Part shown: one piece after another, positions 24,253 through 31,221 of the stretch
Position numbering within the stretch: the first letter of the stretch is position 1
Layout: the number at the start of each line of letters is the position of its first letter
IMG/VR virus record: IMGVR_UViG_3300037189_033833
Span: 1-50,676 of that record
From: a virus
Length of the DNA: 50,676 nt
Strand: one strand, 5' to 3'
The notes under the pieces: generated by a model
What the model saw: only the letters and a program-made list of their open reading frames with translations
The model's database searches: none
What the model was told of the DNA's origin: nothing
Translations under genes and position numbers: made by a program

Positions 24253-24779
24253 GCCAGATAGCTCCCCGCCGCCACCAGGTCCCGCGCCCCCAGCTTGTGG
24301 AGCGCCACCTCCGGCACACCGGATACCGCGCCGATAATTTTCAGATCGGCGAGGATCCCGTCCGCCTTATCCCACTCGATCAGCTGGTTCGCCGTCGGCT
24401 CATGGAGCGCGATCTGACGATAGGTCGTCTCGCCGTGCTCGATCGGATACCGCAAGTCGATGACGAGCTCGGCGGGTACGTCCTGCGGCTGATCGACGCT
24501 GACTAGGCCGAACGCGTTGACGAACTCCGCTGCGGCGATGATGTCGCGGGCGACGAGCTGGCCAATGACGCTGACCGGTCGGCCCGATACGACCGACACT
24601 GCAACGATGTTTGCTTCGATGCCGGACAGGTGCGCCCATCGCAACATTTCGCCCGCGCGAGGCTCCCGCAGATCAAGGGTCGCGACCGACTCGTCGAGGA
24701 AGGGGACGGGCTTGCGCAGGGTAAGGGTCCGGGTGTCCGGCATGATATCAGCCATGGCGGGGGTATCGGTATCGTTCAT
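24213..24779 (-). CDS. Tail assembly chaperone with duplicated domain (inner element)
   Basis: A 188-residue protein. It contains two copies of the roughly 75-residue Mu gp41-like chaperone domain: residues 18-90 (LREPRAGEMLRWAHLSGIEA) and residues 105-180 (LHEPTANQLIEWDKADGILA). The helper protein has one. The start ATG 24777-24779 is taken because the open frame beyond it is Arg/Ser-rich and not protein-like. The heptamer AAATTTT near the end permits a -1 extension. It lies directly before the tape measure gene. Confidence 0.82.
   Translation of the reverse strand: MNDTDTPAMADIMPDTRTLTLRKPVPFLDESVATLDLREPRAGEMLRWAHLSGIEANIVAVSVVSGRPVSVIGQLVARDIIAAAEFVNAFGLVSVDQPQDVPAELVIDLRYPIEHGETTYRQIALHEPTANQLIEWDKADGILADLKIIGAVSGVPEVALHKLGARDLVAAGSYLANFLVPGLPAGDR
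24246..24252 (-). promoter_or_regulatory. Programmed -1 ribosomal frameshift site AAATTTT
   Basis: Minus-strand zero-frame codons are GCA AAT TTT CTC, so A AAT TTT fits X XXY YYZ. The zero frame ends at 24213 while the -1 frame is open to 24091. Confidence 0.78.
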
Positions 24780-24874
24780 CTGTCGTCTCCAGGAGGGCGC
24801 GGGGTAGCGCGTTGACGGCCGCCAGAAGGCGGCGGTTATCGTGATCGGAAGGCGTGACCCGGTGGGGCGGCGCG

Positions 24875-25297
24875 TCAGGCGGTGAGGAAGTCGCGGATCG
24901 TGGCGAGCGTCGCCGCACGGACGCCGGCGTCCTGGCGGACGAACAGGCCATCCCCGTCGTTGAGCGCGGTGACGGGGCGAAGGCCCCAGCCAGCACCGTT
25001 CGCCGGCAGCGCGAAGGCTGATGCCGTTCCCGTGGTGATCCAGGCGATCAGCTGGTCGACCGTCGCAATGCCGCAGCCGCCGGTTGCGCCGCTCATGACG
25101 CGCAGCTGCTCCGTGCCGCTGATCGCGGTGACGGCCGGTTGACCGACCGGCGGATTGGGCGCGCCCGCGCCGATCGGTTGGCCGCGGACGATCTGGCGCA
25201 GCTGCGCGAGCGTCACCGTGCCACCGCGTCCGGCGACGTTGAGCGGAATGCCTTCGCTCCCGTCGAGCGGAAATGCGGGGGGTGAGAATGCGACCAT
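24875..25297 (-). CDS. Virion-region protein of unknown function (inner element)
   Basis: A 140-residue protein, MVAFSPPAFPLDGSEGIPLN, with TLAQLRQIVRGQP in the middle and a GDGLFVRQDAGVRAATLATI ending. Such repeats of 'value, default, iterate' pattern occur in tail or collar proteins of alphaproteobacterial phages, but no family can be named. Lies upstream of the chaperone gene, where the helper has tube and sheath genes instead. Confidence 0.6.
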   Translation of the reverse strand: MVAFSPPAFPLDGSEGIPLNVAGRGGTVTLAQLRQIVRGQPIGAGAPNPPVGQPAVTAISGTEQLRVMSGATGGCGIATVDQLIAWITTGTASAFALPANGAGWGLRPVTALNDGDGLFVRQDAGVRAATLATIRDFLTA

Positions 25298-25377
25298 GAG
25301 GTGTCCTTTCGTGCGGTCGAGGATGAGAGGGGAGGCGCGGGCTTGGCCGCAGCGCGCCGATGGCGCAGGCTGCGCGC

Positions 25378-26085
25378 ATGACGATCGAAGTGACCAAGAT
25401 GATTGAGCCGGCGAAGGCCGTGCTTGCCCCCGCTGGGAACACATTGAGCGAGGCGTGGGCCGGCGTGATCGGTGATCGCGTCGCCGCGTGGCGCCTGAAG
25501 AACGCCGCCGCGTTACAGGTAAAAGTGAACGAGGAATGCGCGGCGTTGGGGCTGAAGGTCGACCGCGCCAAGATCCCCGAACGCTATGCGATCGCGTGGT
25601 TCGAGGAAGCGACGAAACAGGACGAGCCGGAGATACAGACGCTATTCGCACGCCTGCTAGCGCGGGCCACAGCGGGGGATGACGATGCCGGCGACCGCCG
25701 CCTACTGGCGATCGTCAGCCAACTGACGCCGATTGATGCGAAGGTGCTGGAGTGGCTGTTCAAAAGGGTAGGGCACCCCACTGCGTTTCCGCAGATCGAA
25801 GAATTCGTGGCTTGGCGTGAGGTCAAAGACGAGTTTGGCGAACGCGCGCTCATCTCACTCGACCAATTCGTCGTGCTTGGAATATTCGAACGGCAGTATT
25901 CATTGCGCAACGACGCCGGCCTATCGTCATGGCATTCGGTAGAGTCCGGGATGTCGATCAGTCGCCTAGCGGAAGACATCACGGGCAATATGACGGTCAC
26001 GCCCGATCTGTCCGCAACGCCTTTGGGATTGGCGCTGTATAAGGCCTGCCTTTCTGGCAACCCCCAGGAAGTCACCGGGGGGTGA
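25378..26085 (+). CDS. Abi-alpha-like (DUF4393) abortive infection protein
   Basis: A 235-residue protein. It shows the DUF4393/Abi-alpha pattern: N-terminal region with AGNTLSEAWAGVIGDRVAAW, then KIPERYAIAWFEEATKQDEP, the conserved LFARLLARAT and QLTPIDAKVLEWLFKR. Family members are linked with phage abortive infection in lactococci. It is a lone rightward gene between two leftward genes, as cargo defence genes usually are. The start ATG 25378 is preceded by no strong ribosome site; an in-frame start six codons upstream is possible. Family call is from remembered pattern. Confidence 0.68.
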   Translation: MTIEVTKMIEPAKAVLAPAGNTLSEAWAGVIGDRVAAWRLKNAAALQVKVNEECAALGLKVDRAKIPERYAIAWFEEATKQDEPEIQTLFARLLARATAGDDDAGDRRLLAIVSQLTPIDAKVLEWLFKRVGHPTAFPQIEEFVAWREVKDEFGERALISLDQFVVLGIFERQYSLRNDAGLSSWHSVESGMSISRLAEDITGNMTVTPDLSATPLGLALYKACLSGNPQEVTGG

Positions 26086-26659
26086 GGCGAGGGTCCGTCA
26101 AGTCTTGCTCGAAAATCTCCAGCGAGGCGAGACGAGCGCGGACGTGCCGGTGTAGGACCGCTTGCACCGCGTCCACCCGACCGGGGATCCCCAGGTCAGC
26201 CGCGACGGCCGCCGCGATGCCCCCCGGCCACCGGTCCCACCCCGCGTCCTTACACGCCTCGTCCCAGGCGGCGTGATCCGCAGCGTCTAGGGCTTCCACC
26301 CGATCGGCTTCGTCGCCGCTCTCGATCCACGTCCGCAGTTGCGTCGACATAGTGTTGGGGTTGCCGAGCCGATGCCAGCCCGCCCAGGGGGACGGCGCCG
26401 GCAGCACCTCAACGGGCTTGCCGGCGACATACCCCATGCCAGGCCGATCGATCAGGCCGCGGACGCCCTCAGTACGCCTTCCACCGTGCGCCTTTACCCG
26501 GAAACGGCCCTTGCCGGCCGCCTGCATCTTGGCGTCCGACGCCGCCGCATCGACCTGATCGCCTTGCATGACGAGGTATCCACGGTCCTGCCATTTCTTC
26601 GCGGCCTGACGGCTGGCGCTGTGGGTGGCCGCATAGGCGGTCAGGGACATGAGGGTCAT
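26072..26659 (-). CDS. Small-terminase-like cos-binding protein with divergent C-terminus
   Basis: A 195-residue protein. Residues 1-60 match the helper small terminase (MTLMSLTAYAATHSASRQA against MTLLSITAYAETHGMKRQA, and AAGKGRFR against KAGLGRFK), i.e. the winged HTH. The rest, with LPAPSPWAGWHRLGNP and a helical end, shows no similarity to the helper. It lies next to the cos-like block and repeats, as the helper small subunit does. It may direct the helper large terminase to this element or compete for it. The 3' end overlaps the Abi-like gene by 14 bases. Confidence 0.75.
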   Translation of the reverse strand: MTLMSLTAYAATHSASRQAAKKWQDRGYLVMQGDQVDAAASDAKMQAAGKGRFRVKAHGGRRTEGVRGLIDRPGMGYVAGKPVEVLPAPSPWAGWHRLGNPNTMSTQLRTWIESGDEADRVEALDAADHAAWDEACKDAGWDRWPGGIAAAVAADLGIPGRVDAVQAVLHRHVRARLASLEIFEQDLTDPRLTPR

Positions 26660-26680
26660 CAAACGCTCCGGTGTTAAATG

Positions 26681-27011
26681 GTTGCAGGTCATGGTTGCCC
26701 CCCCGCAACCAAGCGATGGTTGCGGGGGCAACCGGGTTCGGTTGCGGGGGCAACCAAGATGCGGTTGCGGGGGTGCGGTTACGGGGTGTGGCCGCGCCGT
26801 CCCGATCGGGCAGACGCCCCGGATTTCTGCGGCGACAGACGCAACAAGCCCCGCAACAGGCCCCCGCAACAAGCGGCGTTTGTTGCCCGCAACAGACGCA
26901 ACAGGTTGCGGGGTTTGTTGCGGGGGGTGCCGCAACCAAGATTTCGCAGATTTCTGCGGGCTAGAGGCCCCTCACCCACCCCGCAACCCCGCAACAGGTT
27001 GCCCCCGCAAC
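26681..27011. repeat. Array of GTTGC/GCAAC repeats upstream of the small-terminase-like gene
   Basis: The gene-free stretch 26660-27249 begins with 21 copies of GTTGC or its complement in about 330 bases, mostly followed by runs of G (GTTGCGGGG type) and often in back-to-back pairs. The helper has the same pentamers next to and inside its small terminase gene (nine in about 330 bases). They are candidate binding sites (cosB-like) for the HTH domain shared by both small subunits. Confidence 0.65.
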
Positions 27012-27012
27012 C

Positions 27013-27089
27013 AACTTTTTGATTTCGTAGCTGGGGTTACGTCGGGGTGCGCAATTACCCCCGTTGCAGAAGGGGGTCGGAAGGACCCA
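27013..27089 (-). other. Second cos-like block (inner element)
   Basis: 64 of 77 bases equal 13303-13379, without gaps. The 22 bases at 27042-27063 and the 12 at 27065-27076 are identical to the helper. The order block, GTTGC array, small-terminase-like gene is the same as in the helper. It is probably where the helper terminase starts packaging the excised element. The remaining gap to 27249 holds two palindromes and no gene. Confidence 0.65.
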
Positions 27090-27174
27090 AAAGACCCCCC
27101 GGGGGGTATAGGCGACGGGATCGGCAGGCACGCCGGGCGGCCGTCGCCCCCTGTCCCCCGTGACGGGCACTTTC

Positions 27175-27208
27175 GTCCCTAGGGACAGCGCCGTTCGTCC
27201 CTAGGGAC
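27175..27208. promoter_or_regulatory. Two copies of palindrome GTCCCTAGGGAC
   Basis: Perfect 12-base palindromes at 27175-27186 and 27197-27208, 22 bases apart centre to centre (two helical turns), each within a longer TTCGTCCCTAGGGACAGCGC copy. Likely a paired operator, just downstream of the gene ending at 27250. Confidence 0.55.
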
Positions 27209-27249
27209 AGCGCGCGAAGGCGCGGCGCCATGGGGCTGCTGCGATGCCG

Positions 27250-27963
27250 CTAACGTTTCGGCTTCATCGCCAGGCTCGCACGGAAGCCCGCCAGGATGCC
27301 AAATAGGTCGGCGGTGCGCGGTGACGGGTAGAGCTTCACGTCGTAGTGTATCGAGCCGTTCTTCGGCGTACCGATCGCGAGCACGCTGTCGTGCGTCACG
27401 CTGCGTCGCGGACCGGAATAGACGGGTTCGTTGGCGTACAGGCGGCGCGCCTGATTGAGCGCGTCAAGTGGCCCCATGACCGCGCCATAAAAGTCGCCCC
27501 ATCGCGCCTCCAGCTCGATCGTCATCGCGTCGCGGGCGACGTTGACGAAGCCTTCCCATGCGATCTCATGCAGCCGCTTGGCCTCTGCCAGGGCCTCCCG
27601 GCGCGCGGTCAGGTGATCGGATACGCTCGACAGCGCCTGCGCGATGATCGTCCGCTTGCCCCTCCACGCCGACAGGGCGGCGGCGGTGGCATCCTGCGCT
27701 TCGCGCAACCGCCCTTCCCAATCCGCTGACGCCGCCGCCGTCGGGTTGTCGGCGAGCAGCTGCGCCAACTCGGCGGTGACGTCAGGATCCTGCGCAGGCT
27801 CGATCGCAGCGTGCTCGGCCTGCGCAGCACGCAAATCGCGTTCGCGCTTGGCGGCGTCGTTCACATCGGCCTGCGCGGCCTGCACGGCAGCGGCGGCGGC
27901 GTCCACGTCCGCACTGAGGCGGACGACGCGAGCCAGAGTTTCGGGGTTCGAGATAGGCGGCAA
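27250..27963 (-). CDS. Coiled-coil protein, paralogue of the one at 31222-31923
   Basis: A 237-residue protein with an Ala/Asp/Gln-rich coiled coil in residues 5-130 and the block AWEGFVNVARDAMTIELEAR near 145. The protein at 31222-31923 has AWEAFVRGAYDGLAAELLTR in the same place, so the two are paralogues. I choose the TTG at 27961-27963 because AAGGAG lies six bases ahead; a GTG at 27982-27984 is in frame but precedes that site. Function unknown. It is the last gene before the cos-like region. Confidence 0.65.
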   Translation of the reverse strand: MPPISNPETLARVVRLSADVDAAAAAVQAAQADVNDAAKRERDLRAAQAEHAAIEPAQDPDVTAELAQLLADNPTAAASADWEGRLREAQDATAAALSAWRGKRTIIAQALSSVSDHLTARREALAEAKRLHEIAWEGFVNVARDAMTIELEARWGDFYGAVMGPLDALNQARRLYANEPVYSGPRRSVTHDSVLAIGTPKNGSIHYDVKLYPSPRTADLFGILAGFRASLAMKPKR

Positions 27964-28053
27964 AGTGCATCTCCTTCGTGGCACTGGTGAAAGACGGGCT
28001 GCCGCGCGATCATCCCCGGACCGGCCAACGAGTCGGACAGGGAGGCGACAGCA

Positions 28054-28503
28054 ATGGACGAGGTTTCAGGCCACCGATTGGACGACGTGATTGCGCAAAA
28101 ACGGGTGCCGGTATTGATCCGGCGCGGCCCAGGTCTTCCGCCGCGGCTTCAGATACCGTTCGACCTCGGCAATCGGGCTTGGTTGCGAGCGACGGGCATG
28201 AACAATCCGAAATGGATCGCGCCGGATAAGCAATGGGAGGTGCCGCAATCCCGCTTTACGGAATTGGTGAACAGGTGCCTCGAAAAATTCGGGAAGGTGT
28301 GGGTGGTCCAGCCCTACAACGAACAGGAGAAGTGCGCTCCGGCATGCTGGGACGCGGAGAAGGAAGAATGCCAGTGCTCTTGCATGGGCGTGAACCACGG
28401 CTCGCGCGGTCCGGCTGGGCGCTGGAAAATCGTGTCGGACCATTTCGCCACCCGATGGCTCGGCGCCCGCATGGCGGCGAGGCTGGTCGTGAGACGGTCC
28501 TAG
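28054..28503 (+). CDS. Cys-rich protein of unknown function (possible cargo)
   Basis: A 149-residue protein with a clear GGAGG site before its ATG. Residues 90-115 hold a cysteine cluster (CAPACWDAEKEECQCSCMG) followed by NHG, a likely metal- or disulfide-bound knuckle. The N-terminal half has VPVLIRRGPGLPPRLQIPF. It reads against the neighbouring operon and overlaps the end of the gene at 28500 by four bases. I do not know the family's role; isolated orientation is compatible with defence or conversion cargo. Confidence 0.68.
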   Translation: MDEVSGHRLDDVIAQKRVPVLIRRGPGLPPRLQIPFDLGNRAWLRATGMNNPKWIAPDKQWEVPQSRFTELVNRCLEKFGKVWVVQPYNEQEKCAPACWDAEKEECQCSCMGVNHGSRGPAGRWKIVSDHFATRWLGARMAARLVVRRS

Positions 28504-29213
28504 ATCAGGCCCGCCGTCATCCCGGCGGCGCATGTCGGCGGCGCATTGGGCGCGACAGACGTCACGGTCTTAATCGGCTCCCGGTAGGGTGGCCGTGGTG
28601 GACCGTAGTACAGCGCGCGACTCACCATCGTTCCGTCGGATAGCAGCCGCATCGCTCCATCCTCGACCGCGATCCGCATCCATTTCTCCGGCACGTCACC
28701 GATCGGCCCGCCTTCGCGCACGCTCGAGAGCCAGAGCGGGAATTGCGCGTCTGTGAATCGCTTGACCTCGATCAGCGCGTCAGCCTGTTCCGACGCGGGG
28801 GGCTGGTAGCGGTTGAGGATGTCGAGGCATTGGCTGGGCGACGGAAACCATTCGAGGGTCGCGCAAGCCGTGCGGGCCATGAACGCCAAGGCGGCTTCGC
28901 TCCGATCGCCCAGCAACGCCGCGTAAACGGCAAACCGCATTTTCCCGGTCCGGTCGTCATCGCCGCGCGAGGGTAGCGCCGCGCGCATGAAGTCGAGATG
29001 CCGGGCCAACTGGTCGCGCGTCGCCGGCGTCGCGGCACCGCCGGCCGTGGACAAGGCCCATTCGCGCAGCTGGTCAGCCTCGGCCATCGTCGTCGGCGTT
29101 CCCACCGGCCTGCACCTCACGGAGGGCGGCGACGAAGCCATCGAGGGGCCGTCCTCTATCACGCGCAGCGCCCGCGCCGCCGCCGCGCCGATCCCCGAAG
29201 GTCCGTTGTCCAT
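28500..29213 (-). CDS. Replication-region protein, unknown function (inner element)
   Basis: A 237-residue protein from the ATG at 29211-29213, which has GGGAGG ahead. The core ATRDQLARHLDFMRAALPSR and LEWFPSPSQCLDILNRYQPP is helical. Placed directly after the O-like gene, as helicase loaders are, but no Walker motif is visible, so a loader role is only a guess. Its start overlaps the O-like gene by 140 bases, which is unusual; an ATG at 29086-29088 or so (MAEADQLREW) may be the real start. Confidence 0.6.
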   Translation of the reverse strand: MDNGPSGIGAAAARALRVIEDGPSMASSPPSVRCRPVGTPTTMAEADQLREWALSTAGGAATPATRDQLARHLDFMRAALPSRGDDDRTGKMRFAVYAALLGDRSEAALAFMARTACATLEWFPSPSQCLDILNRYQPPASEQADALIEVKRFTDAQFPLWLSSVREGGPIGDVPEKWMRIAVEDGAMRLLSDGTMVSRALYYGPPRPPYREPIKTVTSVAPNAPPTCAAGMTAGLI

Positions 29214-29823
29214 GCTCGCCTCCCGTGATGCTCGATTGCCGGCGGCTGCGGCGGACCCAATTGCGCCAGGTCGCCAGCCAATCGGCCTTCCGGCCCGCCG
29301 CGCCCGGCTGCGCGACCCAATAGTCGCGGAACACGTCCGCCTCCGCGCTGGCATCCGCGGCGGTCCATCCGCGCTCTGCCGTCGCCCACGCAGTCCATTC
29401 GGCCGGCGGGGTGAAGTCCGACGCGAGCCGCGATCCTGATGCCGCCGCCGGCCGCGTCTTCGCGCGCACGGACTTATCTCTATTACTGACGGTTCTTGGT
29501 GTATTGGGGGGCAGCGTGTCCGGGGTTTGGGTATTCTCTGTCCGGGGGGACAGCGTGTCCGGGGGGACAGCGTGTCCGGGGTGAACGGTATAGAGAATGC
29601 CGCGACCGGGCTTTCGAATTGTGCTGATGCAGCCGCCCGCCTCCAATCGCGCCATGACACGCCGCGCAGTGCGTACATCGACGCCGGTTTTCTCGGCTAT
29701 CGTCGGCATCGATGGCCAGCACTGCCCGCTCTCATTCGCCCAGTCGGCAAGTGCGACCAGGACGAGGCGGTCGATAGGCGGAACCCCCGATGCCCACGCC
29801 TCGGCGATGAGGCGGAAACTCAT
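29074..29823 (-). CDS. Replication initiator-like protein with N-terminal winged helix (O-like)
   Basis: A 249-residue protein. Residues 1-75 are a winged HTH (LVALADWANESGQCWPSMPT, then GVDVRTARRVMARLEAGGC). The middle is a Pro/Thr-rich linker encoded by DNA repeats that resemble origin iterons. Residues 155-195 show the usual phage O-type end, FRDYWVAQPGAAGRKADWLA then TWRNWVRRSRR. In lambda the origin lies inside gene O; the same layout seems present here. The last 50 residues are Gly/Arg-rich and overlap the next gene. Confidence 0.75.
   Translation of the reverse strand: MSFRLIAEAWASGVPPIDRLVLVALADWANESGQCWPSMPTIAEKTGVDVRTARRVMARLEAGGCISTIRKPGRGILYTVHPGHAVPPDTLSPRTENTQTPDTLPPNTPRTVSNRDKSVRAKTRPAAASGSRLASDFTPPAEWTAWATAERGWTAADASAEADVFRDYWVAQPGAAGRKADWLATWRNWVRRSRRQSSITGGEHGQRTFGDRRGGGAGAARDRGRPLDGFVAALREVQAGGNADDDGRG
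29509..29577. repeat. Candidate replication origin iterons inside the O-like gene
   Basis: Three copies of GACAGCGTGTCCGGGG or its close form: one starting at 29511 (one base different), and two at 29548 and 29565 spaced 17 bases apart, plus a half copy near 29539. Each contains the palindrome GGACA-GCG-TGTCC. Position in the linker of the initiator gene matches lambdoid origins. Confidence 0.6.
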
Positions 29824-30149
29824 TATGCATCGCCGATGCGGGGGTGAAGCTCCGTAAAGGCCCCGCGCCCCCGGCTGTGAAATCGCGTCAGGTGTCCGTC
29901 GCGTTCCAGCTCCCGGATACCGCGCTGGACGGCCCGGAGGCTGTACCCCGATTCGTGAGATATTGCCGCCACGGAGCTGCGGACCGCGCCACGCTCATCG
30001 ACGTCGAGCGCAAGGACCATGAGGACCAGCTTTGCGACAGGTCCGCACCGCACGCGGGTGCATCGTTCGAACAGATCGATCACCGCCGGACTGCGATCAT
30101 GGCTTGGCGTTGAGACTGACCGGTCTTTACCGGCGCATGCGTCAAGCAT
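29823..30149 (-). CDS. Winged helix-turn-helix protein
   Basis: A 108-residue protein with a winged HTH: AKLVLMVLALDVDERGAVRS, SVAAISHESGYSLRAVQRGI and RELERDGHLTRFHSRGRGAF. Similar to the initiator's N-terminal domain, it may act in replication or its control. TAATG overlap with the O-like gene and an eight-base overlap with the gene before it. The internal ATG-less start at residue 24 (VIDLFERC) is not needed. Confidence 0.7.
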   Translation of the reverse strand: MLDACAGKDRSVSTPSHDRSPAVIDLFERCTRVRCGPVAKLVLMVLALDVDERGAVRSSVAAISHESGYSLRAVQRGIRELERDGHLTRFHSRGRGAFTELHPRIGDA

Positions 30150-30612
30150 GCCCCTGTCCCGATCGAACGGCGAGCAACAGGCGATCGACGTGGGCGACCG
30201 TCAGCGTCAGGTGCGCCGGGACGGTGATGCCGCGCAGGCCCGCCACGTCGAAGCCTTGGCGGTCCACGAAGACCGCCGTTGGCCGGCCGTGTTCCTCATG
30301 CCAGCGCGCGACGGCGGCGGCCCGGTCGGGGTTCGCCCAATCCGTCCGCCAGTCGGATGCGAATGCTGCGCGGACGCCGTCCGAGAGCAGCTGATCGCGT
30401 GCGTCGTAGGGATCGGTACTGGCGGTGCATACCAGGACCGCCCCCAGCTTGTCGCACAGGTGAGTAACGGCAGCGACAGGGGGATGCCTCAACACGACGG
30501 CGCCGCCGGTTGGAGCGCCAGCAGGCGGCACAAGCCCTACCGTCGTCACTCTCGATGCGGCGGTGACGATCACGGGATTGAGGAAGACGACTGGAGGATG
30601 CTGTGACGGCAT
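30142..30612 (-). CDS. Hypothetical protein, possibly HAD-like
   Basis: A 156-residue protein starting MPSQHPPVVFLNPVIVTAAS. The second half, LGAVLVCTASTDPYDARDQL and RPTAVFVDRQGFDVAGLRGI, has the alternating pattern of a small Rossmann-like fold and loosely recalls HAD-type domains, but no catalytic DxD is seen. Function unknown. Confidence 0.6.
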   Translation of the reverse strand: MPSQHPPVVFLNPVIVTAASRVTTVGLVPPAGAPTGGAVVLRHPPVAAVTHLCDKLGAVLVCTASTDPYDARDQLLSDGVRAAFASDWRTDWANPDRAAAVARWHEEHGRPTAVFVDRQGFDVAGLRGITVPAHLTLTVAHVDRLLLAVRSGQGHA

Positions 30613-30686
30613 AGGACGGTCCTTGTTCGATGGCGGCAGGCGCTGTTGCCGGTGCGTGATGTGCGATGACCTAGGGTCGTCCAGTC

Positions 30687-31199
30687 TCAGCGGACGCCCG
30701 CGGTGGGTGCGCGCAGCGTTTGACCCGTCATCCGCGGGCCAGCCCCGGCTTTGTCGAGCATAGTCGAAACCGCATGTTCGACCGCCGCCGCCGGCGCATC
30801 CCCGTCGAACGACAGATGGTCGCCGATGCGATCCCGTTCGGCGAATGGACGGACGGTGACGGTCGTGCCACCCGGCCCGCATTGCACCTCGACCCAATCC
30901 CCCTTGGTATGTTCGACACCAGCCGGCCAGTCTGGGCCAGGTCGCGCATAGACGGCGATGACAGCGCGCTTTGGCTGCATGTCGTCGGCAAACTGAGGCT
31001 CGATCACGAGGACGACACCGGCGGACGCCAACTCGGCGGCGGCGCGCTCCAGTGCGGGCATCACCCGTTCCTGCAACTGATCGATAAACGGGCGCAGGAT
31101 GGTCAGGCCGTTGCGCCGGTCACGCTCTGCGGCGGCGGCGGTGTTGAGGTCGAGGCGGATAGCCCCGGCGCGCGCGATCAGGGCGGCGAGATAGGTCAT
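30687..31199 (-). CDS. Hypothetical protein, helical N-terminus and beta C-terminus
   Basis: A 170-residue protein. Residues 1-65 form a helix-rich segment (MTYLAALIARAGAIRLDLNT), followed by a beta-rich domain (KGDWVEVQCGPGGTTVTVRP). No family recognised. It follows the coiled-coil gene by 22 bases in the same operon. Confidence 0.6.
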   Translation of the reverse strand: MTYLAALIARAGAIRLDLNTAAAAERDRRNGLTILRPFIDQLQERVMPALERAAAELASAGVVLVIEPQFADDMQPKRAVIAVYARPGPDWPAGVEHTKGDWVEVQCGPGGTTVTVRPFAERDRIGDHLSFDGDAPAAAVEHAVSTMLDKAGAGPRMTGQTLRAPTAGVR

Positions 31200-31221
31200 A
31201 GGTATCTCCGTTTCCGGTCAA

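Noticed and set aside
24780-25571. Long upstream continuation of the chaperone frame
   Set aside because: The continuation is Arg/Pro/Ser-rich and lies over the better-supported gene 24875-25297 in another frame; the chaperone starts at 24779.
26681-27011. CRISPR array
   Set aside because: The pentamers are irregularly spaced and in both orientations, with no constant repeat-spacer unit and no cas genes nearby.
26660-27182. Open frames in all directions through the GTTGC array
   Set aside because: They arise from the GC-rich repeats; the products are Gly/Arg/Cys-rich without ribosome sites or family patterns.
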